A stretch of 64,000 nucleotides of DNA. It comes from Undaria pinnatifida. Its lineage: Eukaryota; Sar; Phaeophyceae; Laminariales; Alariaceae. Position 1 is the first letter of the stretch; each line of letters opens with the position of its first letter. Under the pieces are notes generated by a model, which was given only the letters and a program-made list of their open reading frames with translations, was not told the DNA's origin and did no database searches. Location of the stretch: positions 3,445,075 to 3,509,074 of the forward strand of contig JABAKD010000005.1 of the NCBI GenBank assembly GCA_012845835.1, given 5' to 3'. Position numbers and translations under genes: made by a program. This document shows positions 20,076-31,289 of this stretch, piece by piece.

Positions 20076-21272
20076 CCTACGAGTAAATGTGAGTTCATCA
20101 ACAGCAACAATCAGATAGACTATGACATTAGTACAAAGTAGTTGCCATGTTCTATCTCGACTGCGTTGTGCATTGTTGCATCACGAAAAAGGAACAACCC
20201 ACCCGTCGCTCGGAGACGACCGGAGCACAAGACAGAAGAAGAAAACACCCACCAGTAAACCAAACGCGCAATCGAGACCTTTCCCACCCACATCACTCCC
20301 TCCTCACCAGGTACTCGAAGCGAGCGAAGCTAGGGTGGTGTTGAGCTGAGCTGAGCTCCTCCTCGACTTGAAGCTCGCCTGCCGCAAGTTAGCAGCGCTG
20401 TTCAGTCAGAAATAGTGGCGGTTCACAGAATATAGGTAGGTCCCTCCGTGTATTTTTTCTCCAGTGAGTCCTCCGTCCGACCTGCGTCCTTTTCGAGAAT
20501 GTCACCCGCGCACCTTGAGGTACCTGGCACCACTTCGATCATCCCTCCGCTCTTCGAGGCCGTCTGAACCAGAGAGCACGAAGCACGAACCTAGCGAAGA
20601 AATCGGGCAAAACTTTCCGCACGCGGCGCAATCGAAGGGTTTGTCTTCACGTAGGCTTTACTTTCAGGTATCTGAACATAAACCCAGTAATGTTTCGAGG
20701 GTTCCGAAAAATAGAGGCATTACCATAAAATATCCAGAATCTCCGGAACGATCTTTCTTGTCTATGACCATGACGTCAATTGTTTGAAAAGCGTGCAGAG
20801 GGGTTACTCTGCACGCGGGTCCCAGTGACGCTGCATCCCTGCTGCTGCTGCTACATGATGGTGCTGCTGCGCATGTATCATGTATAGACTAGACTATGTA
20901 CATAGCTTCCGTCTACCCATTCCAGCTGCAATTGGCACAGACTACAGCGTACGTCATTTGGCTTTGTGCGAGTTGAATCTATCCCGCTAGTTACTAAATG
21001 TGCGGAGTCGGCGGGGCCAGCACGAAACCTCTTGCCGCGTGGTGAGTATGGATCGCGTTGACAGGGCAAGATAATAGGAACAAACACGCGTGGGGCGGGC
21101 TGATCATGGGTATTTTCTGGGCTGGCGCTATGTAGGTTGAGAGCCAGGAAGACAACAACTTTTACTTCGAAGTATTAAATTTACTTTTTTCAACGTTTTT
21201 CGAGCCAAAGTAAACCGAACGTTCCAAACAGTCTCGAACACAAACAGCGGATTCCAAAAAGCAAATCCCGCA
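20076..21272. other. Intergenic, weak coding-like stretch
   Basis: A plus frame through 20640-20787 (RLYFQVSEHKPSNVSRVPKN) is mildly protein-like but has no start, splice or family support. Nothing else is recognised. Confidence 0.3.
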
Positions 21273-21472
21273 GTTGGGTCGTGTTGGCGACTACATCCTG
21301 GACCCGCGAGCCTGTACGTGCGAATACCGTGAGCATGCAAACCGCAAGCCGGGCGGCGAATACGTCGTGCTGCAGTACGTCTACGTGTCGAAAGAAGACG
21401 GCGTTGATTCGTTTTCAACGCAGCAATTTTTTCACTTTTTTTTCCAAGCAACCCTGTTCACAACGAAGATGT
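21273..21472 (+). CDS. Putative exon or gene fragment, function unknown
   Basis: Preceded by a fair acceptor (AAATCCCGCAG), the frame reads LGRVGDYILDPRACTCEYRE then GGEYVVLQYVYVSKEDG, with the mixed hydrophobic/charged pattern and GC-rich third positions expected of real coding sequence. It degenerates into a Phe-rich tail and stops at 21472. No donor is evident before that. It is a relic or a terminal exon of an unknown gene. Confidence 0.38.
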
Positions 21473-21934
21473 GACGATGTTTTTTATTGTAGGCGATCCG
21501 AGCAAAAAAACTCATTGCGTTGACGGCTGATTGATGTACCACCTCCGTCAGATTATTATTCCCACCCGGAGAGAAACACTCGATCAGACTATATTCAGCA
21601 CCCTGTGATAATGCGAAAATAGACAGCAGCAGCGTACCACGAAGAATATTCCCTCAAAAATCGAATCTAAACAAAGGCGTTTTTTTTTGTCGCGTATTTG
21701 ACAGACAACGATACTAACTACTACCGCCGTACATCTCGGATAATAATGTTACAGCAGCACTCCTAGTAGTCTGCAACGCGCATACGCGAAGAAAGATCTC
21801 TTCAGTTTTAATGATTGATTTTTATCATACCCGCCGAGGTTCGGCCCTCATCACAAGACAAGCGCAACCACGCCGCCGAGTGATACTTGCAACATTACAT
21901 AGCCAGGCAGTAGTAGTGTGTAGCATAAAGTCAA
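21473..21934. other. Intergenic, nothing recognised
   Basis: No supported feature. Confidence 0.35.
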
Positions 21935-22968
21935 GGATGCACATTATTTGACTTTTTGGCGGAGGTCCGTGGCATTGACCGCGGAACTTCCGTGGACTTC
22001 CGTGGGTGTTGGCACGGACTACCGTGGAAATCCGCGGGTTTTCGCGGCAAGTGCCACGGGTCATGGTACTTCCGCGGCAAATACCACGGTTGTGGCCACG
22101 GCACGTAACCGCGGTTCTTTCCGTGGCAAACTCCGTCGTACAAACCATGGCAACCAACGGAAATCCGTGGACACTGCCGTGGCAATTTCCACGGCCATCC
22201 GCGGCCATTTCCACGGCAACGCGGCAATCGCCACGGAAGTCCGCGGAAGTCCGCGGCAATTGCCACGGCAGTTGCCACGGACGTCCAATCGAAGCAATTT
22301 CCACGGCCATCCGCGCCCATCCGCGTCATTTGCCACGGCGATCCTCCGATACGCGGCGACTTCCACGGAAGTACATGGGAGTCCGCGTCTATTGCCACAG
22401 CACGTGCCGCGATTCCGTCTGTGGCAAACTCCGTCGTGCTAATCATGTCCACGGCCGTCCGGGTCCGTGGCCGTGAGTCGTGCCGTGGGTCTCCCCGTGG
22501 GTGTTTCCGTGGACCTATCCATGGATGTCCGCGGACGTTTCCGCGGGCAAGTCCGTGGGTGCTTCCGTAGGCGTGTCCGTGGGTGTGTCCGTGGCCGTTG
22601 CCGCGGGTGCTTCCGTGGACGTTTCCGTCGGTGAACGCGGCTTGCCGTGGTATGCCGTGGGTGCTGCCGTTGAGATTGCCGTGGAGATTGCCGTGGACCT
22701 TGCCGTGGAGATTGTCGTGGACCTTGCCGTGGAGATTATCGTGGAAATTGCCATGGCTAGTGCCACGGGCCTCCCACGGTGTTGCGCTACTTGCCGCGGC
22801 ATTCCGTGGAAGCCCGTGGAATGTCCGTGGAAACCCGTGGAAGGTTCGCGGTTGCCCGTGGCGTGTCCGCGGTTGTCCGTGGAACGCCGTCGACATGGCC
22901 GTGGAATGCCGTGGAGGTCCGTGGACACTGCTCCGGTGCTCCGCCAAAAAGAAAAATAATGTACATCC
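21935..22968. mobile_element. Foldback DNA element made of CCGTGG repeats
   Basis: The ends are inverted repeats: GGATGCACATTATTT then CTTTTTGGCGGAG on the left, and the inverse of GGATGTACATTATTT then CTTTTTGGCGGAG on the right. Almost all of the 1.03-kb interior is 9-12 bp repeats around CCGTGG (right half) or its complement CCACGG (left half), so the element can fold on itself. No convincing target duplication was found, so the superfamily is open. Long frames run through it on both strands (on minus: runs of HGNLHGN-type residues) and can be explained by the repeat period. Confidence 0.75.
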
Positions 22969-23054
22969 CTCTACCAAGTTGCGAGGCCACTGTAGGATGG
23001 ATGCGCATGAGGGATTGACAGCTGGGCGGGGTGCGGCTATGTGGTGGCTCAGGT

Positions 23055-23772
23055 TATAGTCATGGATGACGTACTCATGATCGTTTCCTGCAGGCGGCGA
23101 ACGAAACGGACGTAAGTCGCCGACGACGCTGGCGTGGTCTTCTTCTTCTATCGCGTCGTTGGCGCCCGCGGCCAACCGTCCAAAGACGGACCGTGTCCCA
23201 GAGCCAGCGTAGAAGAACCTTTTGTGCAGTTCGGTCGCCGTAATCAGCCTGAGTAGGCGAACCCAGCCTCCCCGCCCGCGATGAGGAATGAAGGCGAGGT
23301 ACACAAGCCGGGCAACGTCTTCTTGTAGAGCCTGCATAACGGCGGAGCCACCTCGCACGTCTTGACGGTGTGCGAACATGTGTGCCACGGTTCCAAAGGA
23401 CCACCATCATCTTCGTTGCCAGCGCCGCCCTCGACATGCACAGCCTGTACTAGACAAGGGCATGGCTTGTCGTCGCTGACGTAGCCGAACGTCGGCAGGA
23501 GGGAAACGATGGCCGGTGAACCAAACACCATGCAGTCGACCGCAGCACGGCCAGATGACGCAATGCATCTTGCGTGCCGGAGTGACGTCCTCGACGCAAC
23601 AGTGATGGAAGACGTGTTTGCACGGTAAGACGGCGTTGAGCTGGGCACGCAGCGTTTCGCAGCAGATGTCACGAGTAAGTATCATGCACAGATGACGCCG
23701 AGGATGGCCGCTTACTATGACGAGGGGCCGATAAACGCAGATAGCAGACGGATTGCACCCTAGCAGTAGCAC
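23055..23772 (-). pseudogene. Broken RING-H2 finger gene
   Basis: Minus frame 1 (23772 to about 23590) reads LCMILTRDICCETLRAQLNA then LPCKHVFHHCCVED, which fits the CxHxFHxxC core of a RING-H2 E3 ubiquitin ligase; the first CxxC pair is reduced to CMIL. At the final CxxC (HCVI) the reading moves by one base, and frame 2 continues RAAVDCMVFGSPAIVSLLPT to about 23395. A second shift leads into frame 3 (AHRQDVRGGSAVMQALQEDV, then TATELHKRFFYAGSGTRSVF) to about 23060. Two frame changes and lost zinc ligands argue for a pseudogene rather than introns. An acceptor-like CCGTCCCAG at 23774 suggests an upstream exon. Confidence 0.7.
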
Positions 23773-24259
23773 GCTGGGACGGAGAAGGGTGCATCGAACA
23801 AGGAGGGGAAAGGAGGAACAATGTCAAATATAAGTCGCAGTCTACTGCTGTCAACAAGCGGGACAAGGAGATATTGCCACGTCCTACAAGAGCCTAGGGT
23901 ACTGATAACGCGCCGTCGTCAACACCAGATAGCAGCAATGTCACGAAACCGCATGCACTTATGACTCCTTTGCCACATCTGACAAAGTGAACGTGTGGAA
24001 GTGTCGTGGTGCCGGGAAGGTGTGAGGGAAGGGACGCAGGGGTATCAGCTTCGCTTGGAGACAGCACCGGTACTTCTTTGTAGATTTCTTACTGTTGGCG
24101 TTGAGCTATGAGAAGCTCGAGGAGACAGGAAAGAAGGAGTGAGAGCATGGGGGTGGGGTGGGGCTCACAGAGTTCGCTTCCCCCCAGCATTGCTGCTGTG
24201 CTCTCTTCTGGACCTTTACCTATGGAACGTACAAGGAACGTTCTCCTAAATGTTCTATA
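23773..24259. other. Intergenic, nothing recognised
   Basis: Could contain the 5' part of the RING pseudogene, but none could be traced. Confidence 0.3.
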
Positions 24260-25475
24260 TTAGTGAACACTACCAGCCTGCTGATATCACCTCATTATCT
24301 TTCTAGCCATCCATACCGTAGCTCCAATTCATTTCTCCCCCTCCCCTTTTTTCTTCTTGTTTTCCCGCCCTTTTGTTCAAACGCCCCACCTACAATCAAA
24401 ATCGGCCAGAGTAATAAACACTTCTACGCAGTTGATATCACGTCATTGTCTTTCTCGCCACCCATGACGTAGCTTTCATTCATCCCCCCCCCCAAACGCC
24501 CCCTCCTTCCCCAATACCCGCACGATCGCCTAGCACCACGCGTAGAGCAACCCCTACATACTACATATAGACGATGCGTAATACGCGCGATCGGAGTATC
24601 ACCAACAAGCTTGCAAAGATAAGTTTCGACCAAATCTTTGATCTCACAGCTGGAGTGTATTTTTATGTTATATGTCTCCTAAACCTCTTGAAACCCTGTC
24701 CCCCCCCCCCTTTTTTTTTCTTTTTTTTTTCCCGCTCCCGCTTGCTTAAACGCCCCACCTAACATCGAATCTGCCAGAGAAATAAACACTTCCACGCACT
24801 TGATATCACCTCATCATCTTTCTAGAGCCATCCATGCCTCTGCTCCAATTCAACCCCCCCCCCCCTGCTGCAATTCGCCCCCCCCCCCCCCCCAAGACCC
24901 CCTCCTTCCCCACCATCCGCACCATCGCCTAGACCTAGCAAACCCCGACATCTATGCTGCCTAAAGATGTTGGTTAAAAAACCCTTTCTTCCTCCCCCCC
25001 CCCCCTCCCCCCCCCACCCCCACCCCCACCCCCTCGAACACTCCGCCCTGTCCTCACTGGTTGTACGACTTACAGGATAGGATTTATAGTTTCCGCGCAC
25101 AAATTGAGCTGCCCCACCCGTCCCCCCCCCCCCTCTTGATCAAACCCAGACCCCACGTCCTTAAAAACTCCGCCCACCCCTCACCGGTTATTCGACTTAC
25201 AGGATTCACTTGATAAACTGATGCATTTCCTTCCACAGCTGTCAGATTTTGTCCCCCTTAAAAACGGGTTTCATAGTTTCCGCGCACAGACTGCCTAACA
25301 TAACCCTGTTGACCCTGATAGCTACACTGTAGTTGCAAGGGAAATCGCCGACCTATATCCCTAAGGACGACACGCAACCCGCGATACGCGCGATCGGAGT
25401 ATCATACACAGCTTGCAAAGATGAGTTTCGACAAAATCCTCGATCTCACAGCTGGAGTGTATTTGTATTTTTTTT
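24260..25475 (+). repeat. Repeat family B, copy 1
   Basis: Carries, in order: GATATCACCTCATTATCTTT blocks with AATCGGCCAGAGTAATAAAC, C tracts, TATAGTTTCCGCGCACA twice, CCCTGTTGACCCTGATAGCT, and the end module (CGCGATCGGAGTATC, GCTTGCAAAGATGAGTTTCG, TCTCACAGCTGGAGTGTAT). The same order recurs at 53340-54604 (plus) and 29487-30845 (minus). An extra end module sits inside at 24573-24665. No protein is encoded. Confidence 0.8.
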
Positions 25476-25984
25476 AATATTCCCACGAGCGCTTAACGCG
25501 CTTACTTTTATCTATCTTGTCCAGAGGAGGAACTTTCCATTACCGAGAACGCTCTTGTGGTATAAGCTAGCTAGATTCTACGGGTTATCTGCTCCACTCA
25601 AAATATTCCGTTGAAGAACATCTTCTTGTGGCCAATAGACCATGACTCTGCGGGCTATCTTACCGAATACATTGCCAGCTATACTGACACTCTATTGCAG
25701 ATGCGTCCTCGGCGATAGAAACCAAGCAATAATCGAACATACCCTGTACGTTGGCTGCTGCTACAGGTGGACAGAAGCTCACCTCCTTTTTGTCGCATCT
25801 TGCGGCCCGTGTCTGTTTGAGATTTTGGCCAAGTATCGCTGCTCGTGTTTTCATCTTGCGTGGAGAGGTCCGCCTTGAAATACGTGGGTTCCGTTCCATT
25901 TAATAGACAAAACTTGACTTTGTCTTTTGACATCAAGGAGATAGATGGTGACCATAGACGGCGAAACAGGACGGGGATAGGACA
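25476..25984. other. Intergenic, nothing recognised
   Basis: Open frames are short and unmatched. Confidence 0.3.
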
Positions 25985-26760
25985 ACCAAACAGTTTTCAT
26001 GTAAATAAATGGAAGAAGCGTAATGAGCGCCGAAAAGTCGGAGGTGTCTCTATTAGTAGTAGGAACGGTGCTCCGTCTCGAAAGGGATGCGTGGTCAATG
26101 TACAAAAGCCAAGGCAGACAACAAATGAGTACGCCCCCCCCCCCCCCCCGCCCCTCACCCCCCCCCGTAATATATACATACAATATTTGGTCTCGGTTGG
26201 CACCGAGGCTGTAAAATGTTATATGTATATTGGAGTTGGCGTTGGTTGACAACGACGCTGTAAAACATGCCAGTCACTGCGTGAGCTAGACTACCAGGGT
26301 GCCTTTTTTTTTTTTGGCCGTCACCACGATGGTTGTCGAGTAGATCACATTGTGCGGGGTGGAGAACCCTAACTCCGCACACAAGGGGAATGATCGCATC
26401 ACGTAGTGCGAATATGGTAAGGCACCCACGAGGCAGTTACATAGAAGTGCCCATTGCTGTCTCTGGAGTGGTCACACCAGAGAACAAAGTATACCTCATT
26501 GGCGCCGTCATCCATATGCAAGAAAGTAGGCACAAGGTGCCGAAGTCTGTCATACAAGCGGTCCTCATGTGGAAAGATGCAGTTCACCTTCATGCGACTC
26601 GCCAAACACCGCACGGCGCTTTGCGCATGGTTCAAGCAATGTCTGCCTGGTCGGTGAAAACCCGACGCGCTCCGTCTCGGCAAAGATAGTAGGGATGCGA
26701 GGGTCTTTGGTCATACAACTACGGCCATGCACAAACTGAGCACACACCCCCCCCCCGCTC
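25985..26760 (+). repeat. Repeat family D, long copy 1
   Basis: Left part: GAGGTGTCTCTATTAGTAGT, GTGCTCCGTCTCGAAAGGGA, GGTCAATG, then a C tract at about 26133-26167. Right part (from 26165): ACAATATTTGGTCTCGGTTG, GTCACTGCGTGAGCTAGAC, GGGGAATGATCGCATCACGT, GTGCCGAAGTCTGTCATACA, GGGATGCGAGGGTC, ACTGAGCACACACCCCCC. The right part is homologous to 37155-37745 and 37826-38460. The left and right ends resemble each other (CTCCGTCTCG...GGGATGCG...C tract), as if the element were built from two related ends. Confidence 0.75.
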
Positions 26761-27073
26761 CTCAAAAAGAGGTTTCGACCGACTGACGGCCCATCGTACG
26801 GGAACTGTCTAGAATAGAAGAGTCATTCCTGAATCGGAAGTTCACAAAAAAAAAAAAAAATCCTTCCATGCGCTTCCGTCTCATCCGTCCGAGTTGAAAA
26901 ATCCATCGTGATTGTGATACCAGTCACCAACCAGGCTTGCCTTCACACACACATACATGCATATATATATATACCACCTTGGGTTGTGTGTGTTTTTCCT
27001 GGTATTCCTCAGCTCCAGAGTGACTGGAGCCTGTCCTGTGACCACGGACTTGATTAAAGCGAGTTAATGTGAG

Positions 27074-27122
<49 letters not shown>

Positions 27123-27740
27123 CCCCCTCCGTCCCCGCGCCACACCGAAAGGACCGAACCGATTGACGCCCATATTATACTTCGAAGTATACGGGATCAT
27201 GGCGGAGGGTGTCATGTGTGAACCCGACACCCGAAAAAAATAGCGAGGAATAGTACTATTGATAATCTGTCCGTGTCATCATCTGTCATCAAATAATATC
27301 CACGCGTCCAGGTACCAACCAATCTTGACCCCCGCCCCTCGAACGTCCTCAAACCGAGTGACGCCCATACTATGGGAACTCTGGGAGAGGTCGTGTATAC
27401 GAAGCGATTTTTTTCGAAAAAAAATAAAATACAAAAGATCCGACAATCGATCTGTCCGCCCATCCATGTCACGCGTGACACAATAATAATGTGTTTTTTT
27501 TTTTGTTTTTTTTTCTTTGTAGTAATGATGAATGATGAATGATGAATGATGATGGATAGCGGTATGATGAGCACTTTTTGGCAGAATCATTTTTCCTTGT
27601 CTGCAGTGTTTGTCATCATGATAATGTTTTTTGTTTTTTTGCAGTAAAAAAGTGCCTTCCTCCCTAACCCACAAAAACGTCGGAAAAAAAAAAACGAAAA
27701 ATATTGTTGTTTTTGCGGTATGAACGTTTTTTTAAGCCTA
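26761..27740 (+). repeat. Poly-C spacer repeats and (CAA)n
   Basis: Two or three units of the spacer repeat S (ACCGATTGACGCCCATA, GGGTCATGTGTGAA, CCGTGTCATCA, CAGGTACCAACCA) lie at about 27140-27240 and 27270-27420. A perfect (CAA)n run is at about 27071-27121 and a (TGA)n patch at 27525-27555. Confidence 0.6.
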
Positions 27741-27935
27741 TGTTAAGGTATTAGTGGGGTATTAGTCCGTTTGACCACTTGCACAAGGTTAACCAATAGC
27801 TTCCCCAAACTAAGCCTTATAACACTCTCCCCCCCTGAAACGGCGGGATAGCAGGTCGGCCGGATATACGGCGGACCTCTGTCAATATCCAAGCCGTTTC
27901 ATTTCCTGGGGATACCAGGAAGAGTATTTTTCAAG
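27741..27935 (-). mobile_element. TRIM family T1 fragment (minus)
   Basis: An 84-bp LTR (27741-27824) in minus orientation, TGTTAAGG at its plus-strand left and CCTTATAACA at its right, joined to the purine-tract end of the interior (CTCTCCCCCCCTGAAACGGC and onward). A broken copy. Confidence 0.8.
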
Positions 27936-28131
27936 TTTTTGCCTTATAACACCTATAACAATCCAACGACGGGCGGGAAACCATTGTCCGCAAGCACTAC
28001 CTCTCCTATACTATGGTGGGAAAGGAGGTGGGAGCAAAAAGAAAAATAGGTACGTCGTAGGCCATGCATGCGTTTTGCCCATCGGGTTGTACTTACTTTC
28101 AGATTATTACTCAGTACCTGGTATTGAACAC

Positions 28132-28447
28132 GGTCGCCCCGGTGGCGTATCAGGTTATCCTGGAGCCTGGTGGTATAGGTCAGTTTCGTGAGTTCGAGCC
28201 CCGCCGAGTGCATACTCGTATAAATTCGTTGGGACTTTTTCTTGTGGACAAATTGACTTGCGGAAAGCGCGAGAGCGTGAGTTAGCAACACTCGATGAAA
28301 AATCGACGAGCATTGGGATTGCTGAACCCTATGCGCGATAAAAATTGAAGGCAAGAACCCGGGGGAAGAAGGGATGACACCTGTGACCACGGCTTGTCCA
28401 GAAGCTGGAAAGTGAAAGTGTGAAAAAAAAAAAAAAAAAAAAAAAAA
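28132..28447 (+). mobile_element. tRNA-derived SINE, copy 1
   Basis: Head GGTCGCCCCGGTGGCGTATC with the A box, and B box GAGTTCGAGCCCC about 50 bp on. The body runs ACAAATTGACTTGCGGAAAGC and ATTGCTGAACCCTATGCGC, with tail TGTCCAGAAGCTGG and a 25-base poly-A. The length without the tail is about 290 bp. Ends abut the next copy 10 bp away. The GCCCCGGTGGTATAG form of the head (at 7301) resembles Asp/Glu/Gly tRNAs. Confidence 0.88.
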
Positions 28448-28457
28448 TCATATAGCC

Positions 28458-28780
28458 GGTCGCCCCGGTGGCGTATCAGGTTATCCTCGAGCCTGGTATA
28501 GGTCAGTTTCGTGAGTTCGAATCCCCCCGAGTGCATACTCGTATAAATTCGAGGGGGATTTTTCTTGCGCACAAATTGACTTGCGGAAAGCGCGAGAGCG
28601 TGAGCCAGCAACAGTCAATGAAAAATCGACGAGCAGAGGGATTGCTGAACCCTATGCGTCGTGAAGAAAATTGAAGGCAAGAATCGGGGGGGAGAAGGAG
28701 CGACAGCTGTGACCACGGCTTCGTCCAGATTCTGAAGCTGGGAAGTAGAAGTGCGAAAATTTACATGTATATATATATAT
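28458..28780 (+). mobile_element. tRNA-derived SINE, copy 2
   Basis: Same order as copy 1, with small differences around the B box (GAGTTCGAATCCCC) and a (TA)n tail in place of poly-A. Head-to-tail with copy 1. Confidence 0.85.
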
Positions 28781-29080
28781 GAGGGTGAGGTATTATTATA
28801 CGGCAGAGCTCTTCAAGCGAGGAGCGCGTCAGAAAAAAAAATGGTGCACCTTCACCCATACGTAGCTGCTATCAAATCACCCCATCCACCATCATGGTAC
28901 CTGTGTCATCAACCAGCACCCAGGCATGGGTCACAACCCCCCCCCCCCCCGCCCGCCCCCCCAGTCAAATAATCCTGCCCGGTAGACGCCCATGCTTTAA
29001 TAAAAATTATTCTAAATACGAGTACGTATATTATACGCGTCTGATACGACTATAGACCGCTGGGTACCTGGTATTATACC

Positions 29081-29402
29081 GGTCGCCCCGGTGGCGTATC
29101 AGGTTATCCTCGAGCCTGGTACAGGTCGGTTTCGTGAGTTCGAGCCCCGCCGAGTGCATACATACTCGTATCAATTCGTTGGGACTTTTTCTTGTGGACA
29201 AATTGACTTGCGGAAAGCGCGAGAGCGTGAGTTAGCAACGTTCAATGAAAAATCGACGAGCAGTGGGATTGCTGAACCCTATGCGCGATAAAAATTGAAG
29301 GCAAGAACCGGGGAGGAGAAGGGATGACACCTGTGACCACGGCTTGTCCAGAAGCTGGAAAGTAAAAGTGTGCAAAATTAAAAAATATATATATATATAT
29401 AT
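29081..29402 (+). mobile_element. tRNA-derived SINE, copy 3
   Basis: Head, B box and tail as in copy 1; ends in a short A tract and (TA)n. Between copies 2 and 3 lie a C run (about 28937-28962) and AT-rich sequence. Confidence 0.85.
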
Positions 29403-29486
29403 AACTCGTGTGTGCGACAGGCTTTCTACTTTTATCATATTCCGGAGTATTAATTAGCAGTGTATTTAAATTTTGATAATAAATTA

Positions 29487-30845
29487 AAATACACTCCAGC
29501 TGTGAGATCGAATATTTTGTCGAAACTCATCTTTGCAAGCTGTGTGTGATACTCCGATCGCGCGTATTACGGGTTGTGTGTCCTCGTTGAGGATATAGGT
29601 CGGCGACTCCCCTTGCAACTACAGCAGTGTAGCTATCAGGGTCAACAGGGTGATGTTAGGCAGTCTGTGCGCGGAAACTATAAAAACCGTTTCTGAGGGG
29701 GACAAAATCTGACAGCTGTGCAATGAAATGTATCAGTTCATCAAGTGAATCCTGTGAGTCGAATAACCGGTGAGAGGAGGGCGGAGTTTTTAAGGACGTG
29801 GGGGCCTGATTTTGATCAAAAGGGGGGCGGGAGGGGGGGAGGAGGGGAATGGGATGGGTGGGGCAGGTCAACTTGCGCGTGGAAACTATAAATCCTTCTT
29901 GTGGGGGAGTGGGGGGGAAATGTGCCGGGGGGAGCGGGGGGCGGGGGGGGAGGGCTTTAGGTCGCAAAGATGTAGGGGTTTGCTATACGTGTGGTGCTAG
30001 GTCTAGGCGATGGTGCGGGTGGTGAGGAAGGAGGGGGCGTTGGGGGCGGGGGTGTGTGGGAATTGCAGCAGCGGCATGGACGGCTCTAAAACGATAACGA
30101 GGCGATATCCAGGGCGTGGAAGAGTTTATTACTCTGGCGGATTTCGATATTAGGTGGGGCGTTTGAGCAAGAAAGAGAGAGCGAGGAAGAAAAAAAAAAA
30201 AAAGGGGGGGGGGGGGGGGGAAGGGGGGGGCGAGGAAGGGTTTTCAAGAGGTTTAGGTCACATATAATATTAAAATTCACTCCAGCTATGAGATCAAGGA
30301 TTTGGTCGACACTGGTCTTCGCAACATTGTGTGTGATCCTCCGATCGCGCGTATTAATCATATATGTAGGGGCTTGCTATACGCGCGGTGCTGGGTCTAG
30401 GCGATCGTGCGGGGTGTGGGGAAGGAGGGGGCGTTAGAGGGGGGGGGGGGGGGACGAATGAAAGCTACGTCATGGATGGCTCGAAATATAATGACGTGAT
30501 ACCAATTGCATAGAAGTGTTTATTACTCTGGCCGATTTCGATTGTAAATGGGGCGTTTGAACGAACTGGGCGGGGAACAAAAGGGGGGGGCGGGTGGAGG
30601 GCGGAGATGAGTTGGAGCTACGGCATGGATGGCTAGATGGATAATGAGATGATATCAGCTGGCTGGTAGTGTTTACTACTCTGGTAGATTTTGATTTCAG
30701 GTGGGGCGTTTGAGCAAGAGGGATCGGGGGGGGAGGGGGGGGCGGGCGAGCATTTCAATATGCGCGCGGAAACTATAAACCCTAAAGGGCACGAATGTGA
30801 CGGTTGCAGCAAGAAGACACCCCTTTATATCACCCGCCTGGTAAT
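29487..30845 (-). repeat. Repeat family B, copy 2 (minus)
   Basis: Reverse-complement counterpart of 53340-54604. Its end module is at 29487-29570 (ACACTCCAGCTGTGAGATCG). GCGCGGAAACTATAAA occurs three times, purine tracts are now G runs, and an internal end module is at 30283-30360. Confidence 0.8.
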
Positions 30846-31289
30846 GTTTATTATTCTAGAAGGAAGGTTTGATGTTACATGTAGTATGCAACCCAGTCCC
30901 TAGGTGTAGTAAACAACGTGTTGAAAGCTTCATAATTTGTTATTGTACATGGATCGAAAGATAGAATATTTCAATCGATAGGTACAATCATGTAGACACC
31001 ATTATTTTCTGACATCGCTAGTTATAAGAAAGAGATACATATTGCCAAGTACAACAGGCGAGGTGATGTGGTCATGCAATGTCACCGCCATCGAGAGCGA
31101 AAGGGAGAAATGCGAATCGTTACTGTTTCGAAAGGAACGCTCAGTGTACACGCGCTCTTATATGTAGTCGTGTGAGTGTGCTTACTCTTACCTCGGTGGC
31201 CAGCTGCGAGTTCGACTAATTTAGGGTCGATACTCTCATATTTGCAAGCTGCGTTGTACCGGAAACAGGGTCATTATCAAGCGTGAAAA
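30846..31289. other. Intergenic with B-family end module
   Basis: About 31200-31260 (CAGCTGCGAGTTCGACTAAT, then TTTGCAAGCTGCGTTG) is a lone, diverged B end module. Nothing else is recognised. Confidence 0.45.

Noticed and set aside
21931-23388. A 485-codon minus-strand frame as one gene
   Set aside because: It joins the third frame of the broken RING gene to the CCGTGG foldback element. The His/Gly/Asn half is explained by the repeat period, and several other frames are equally open there.
26333-26689. 118-codon frame in repeat D
   Set aside because: Homologous D copies at 32.6, 37.4 and 38.2 kb do not keep this frame, so it is not selected as protein.
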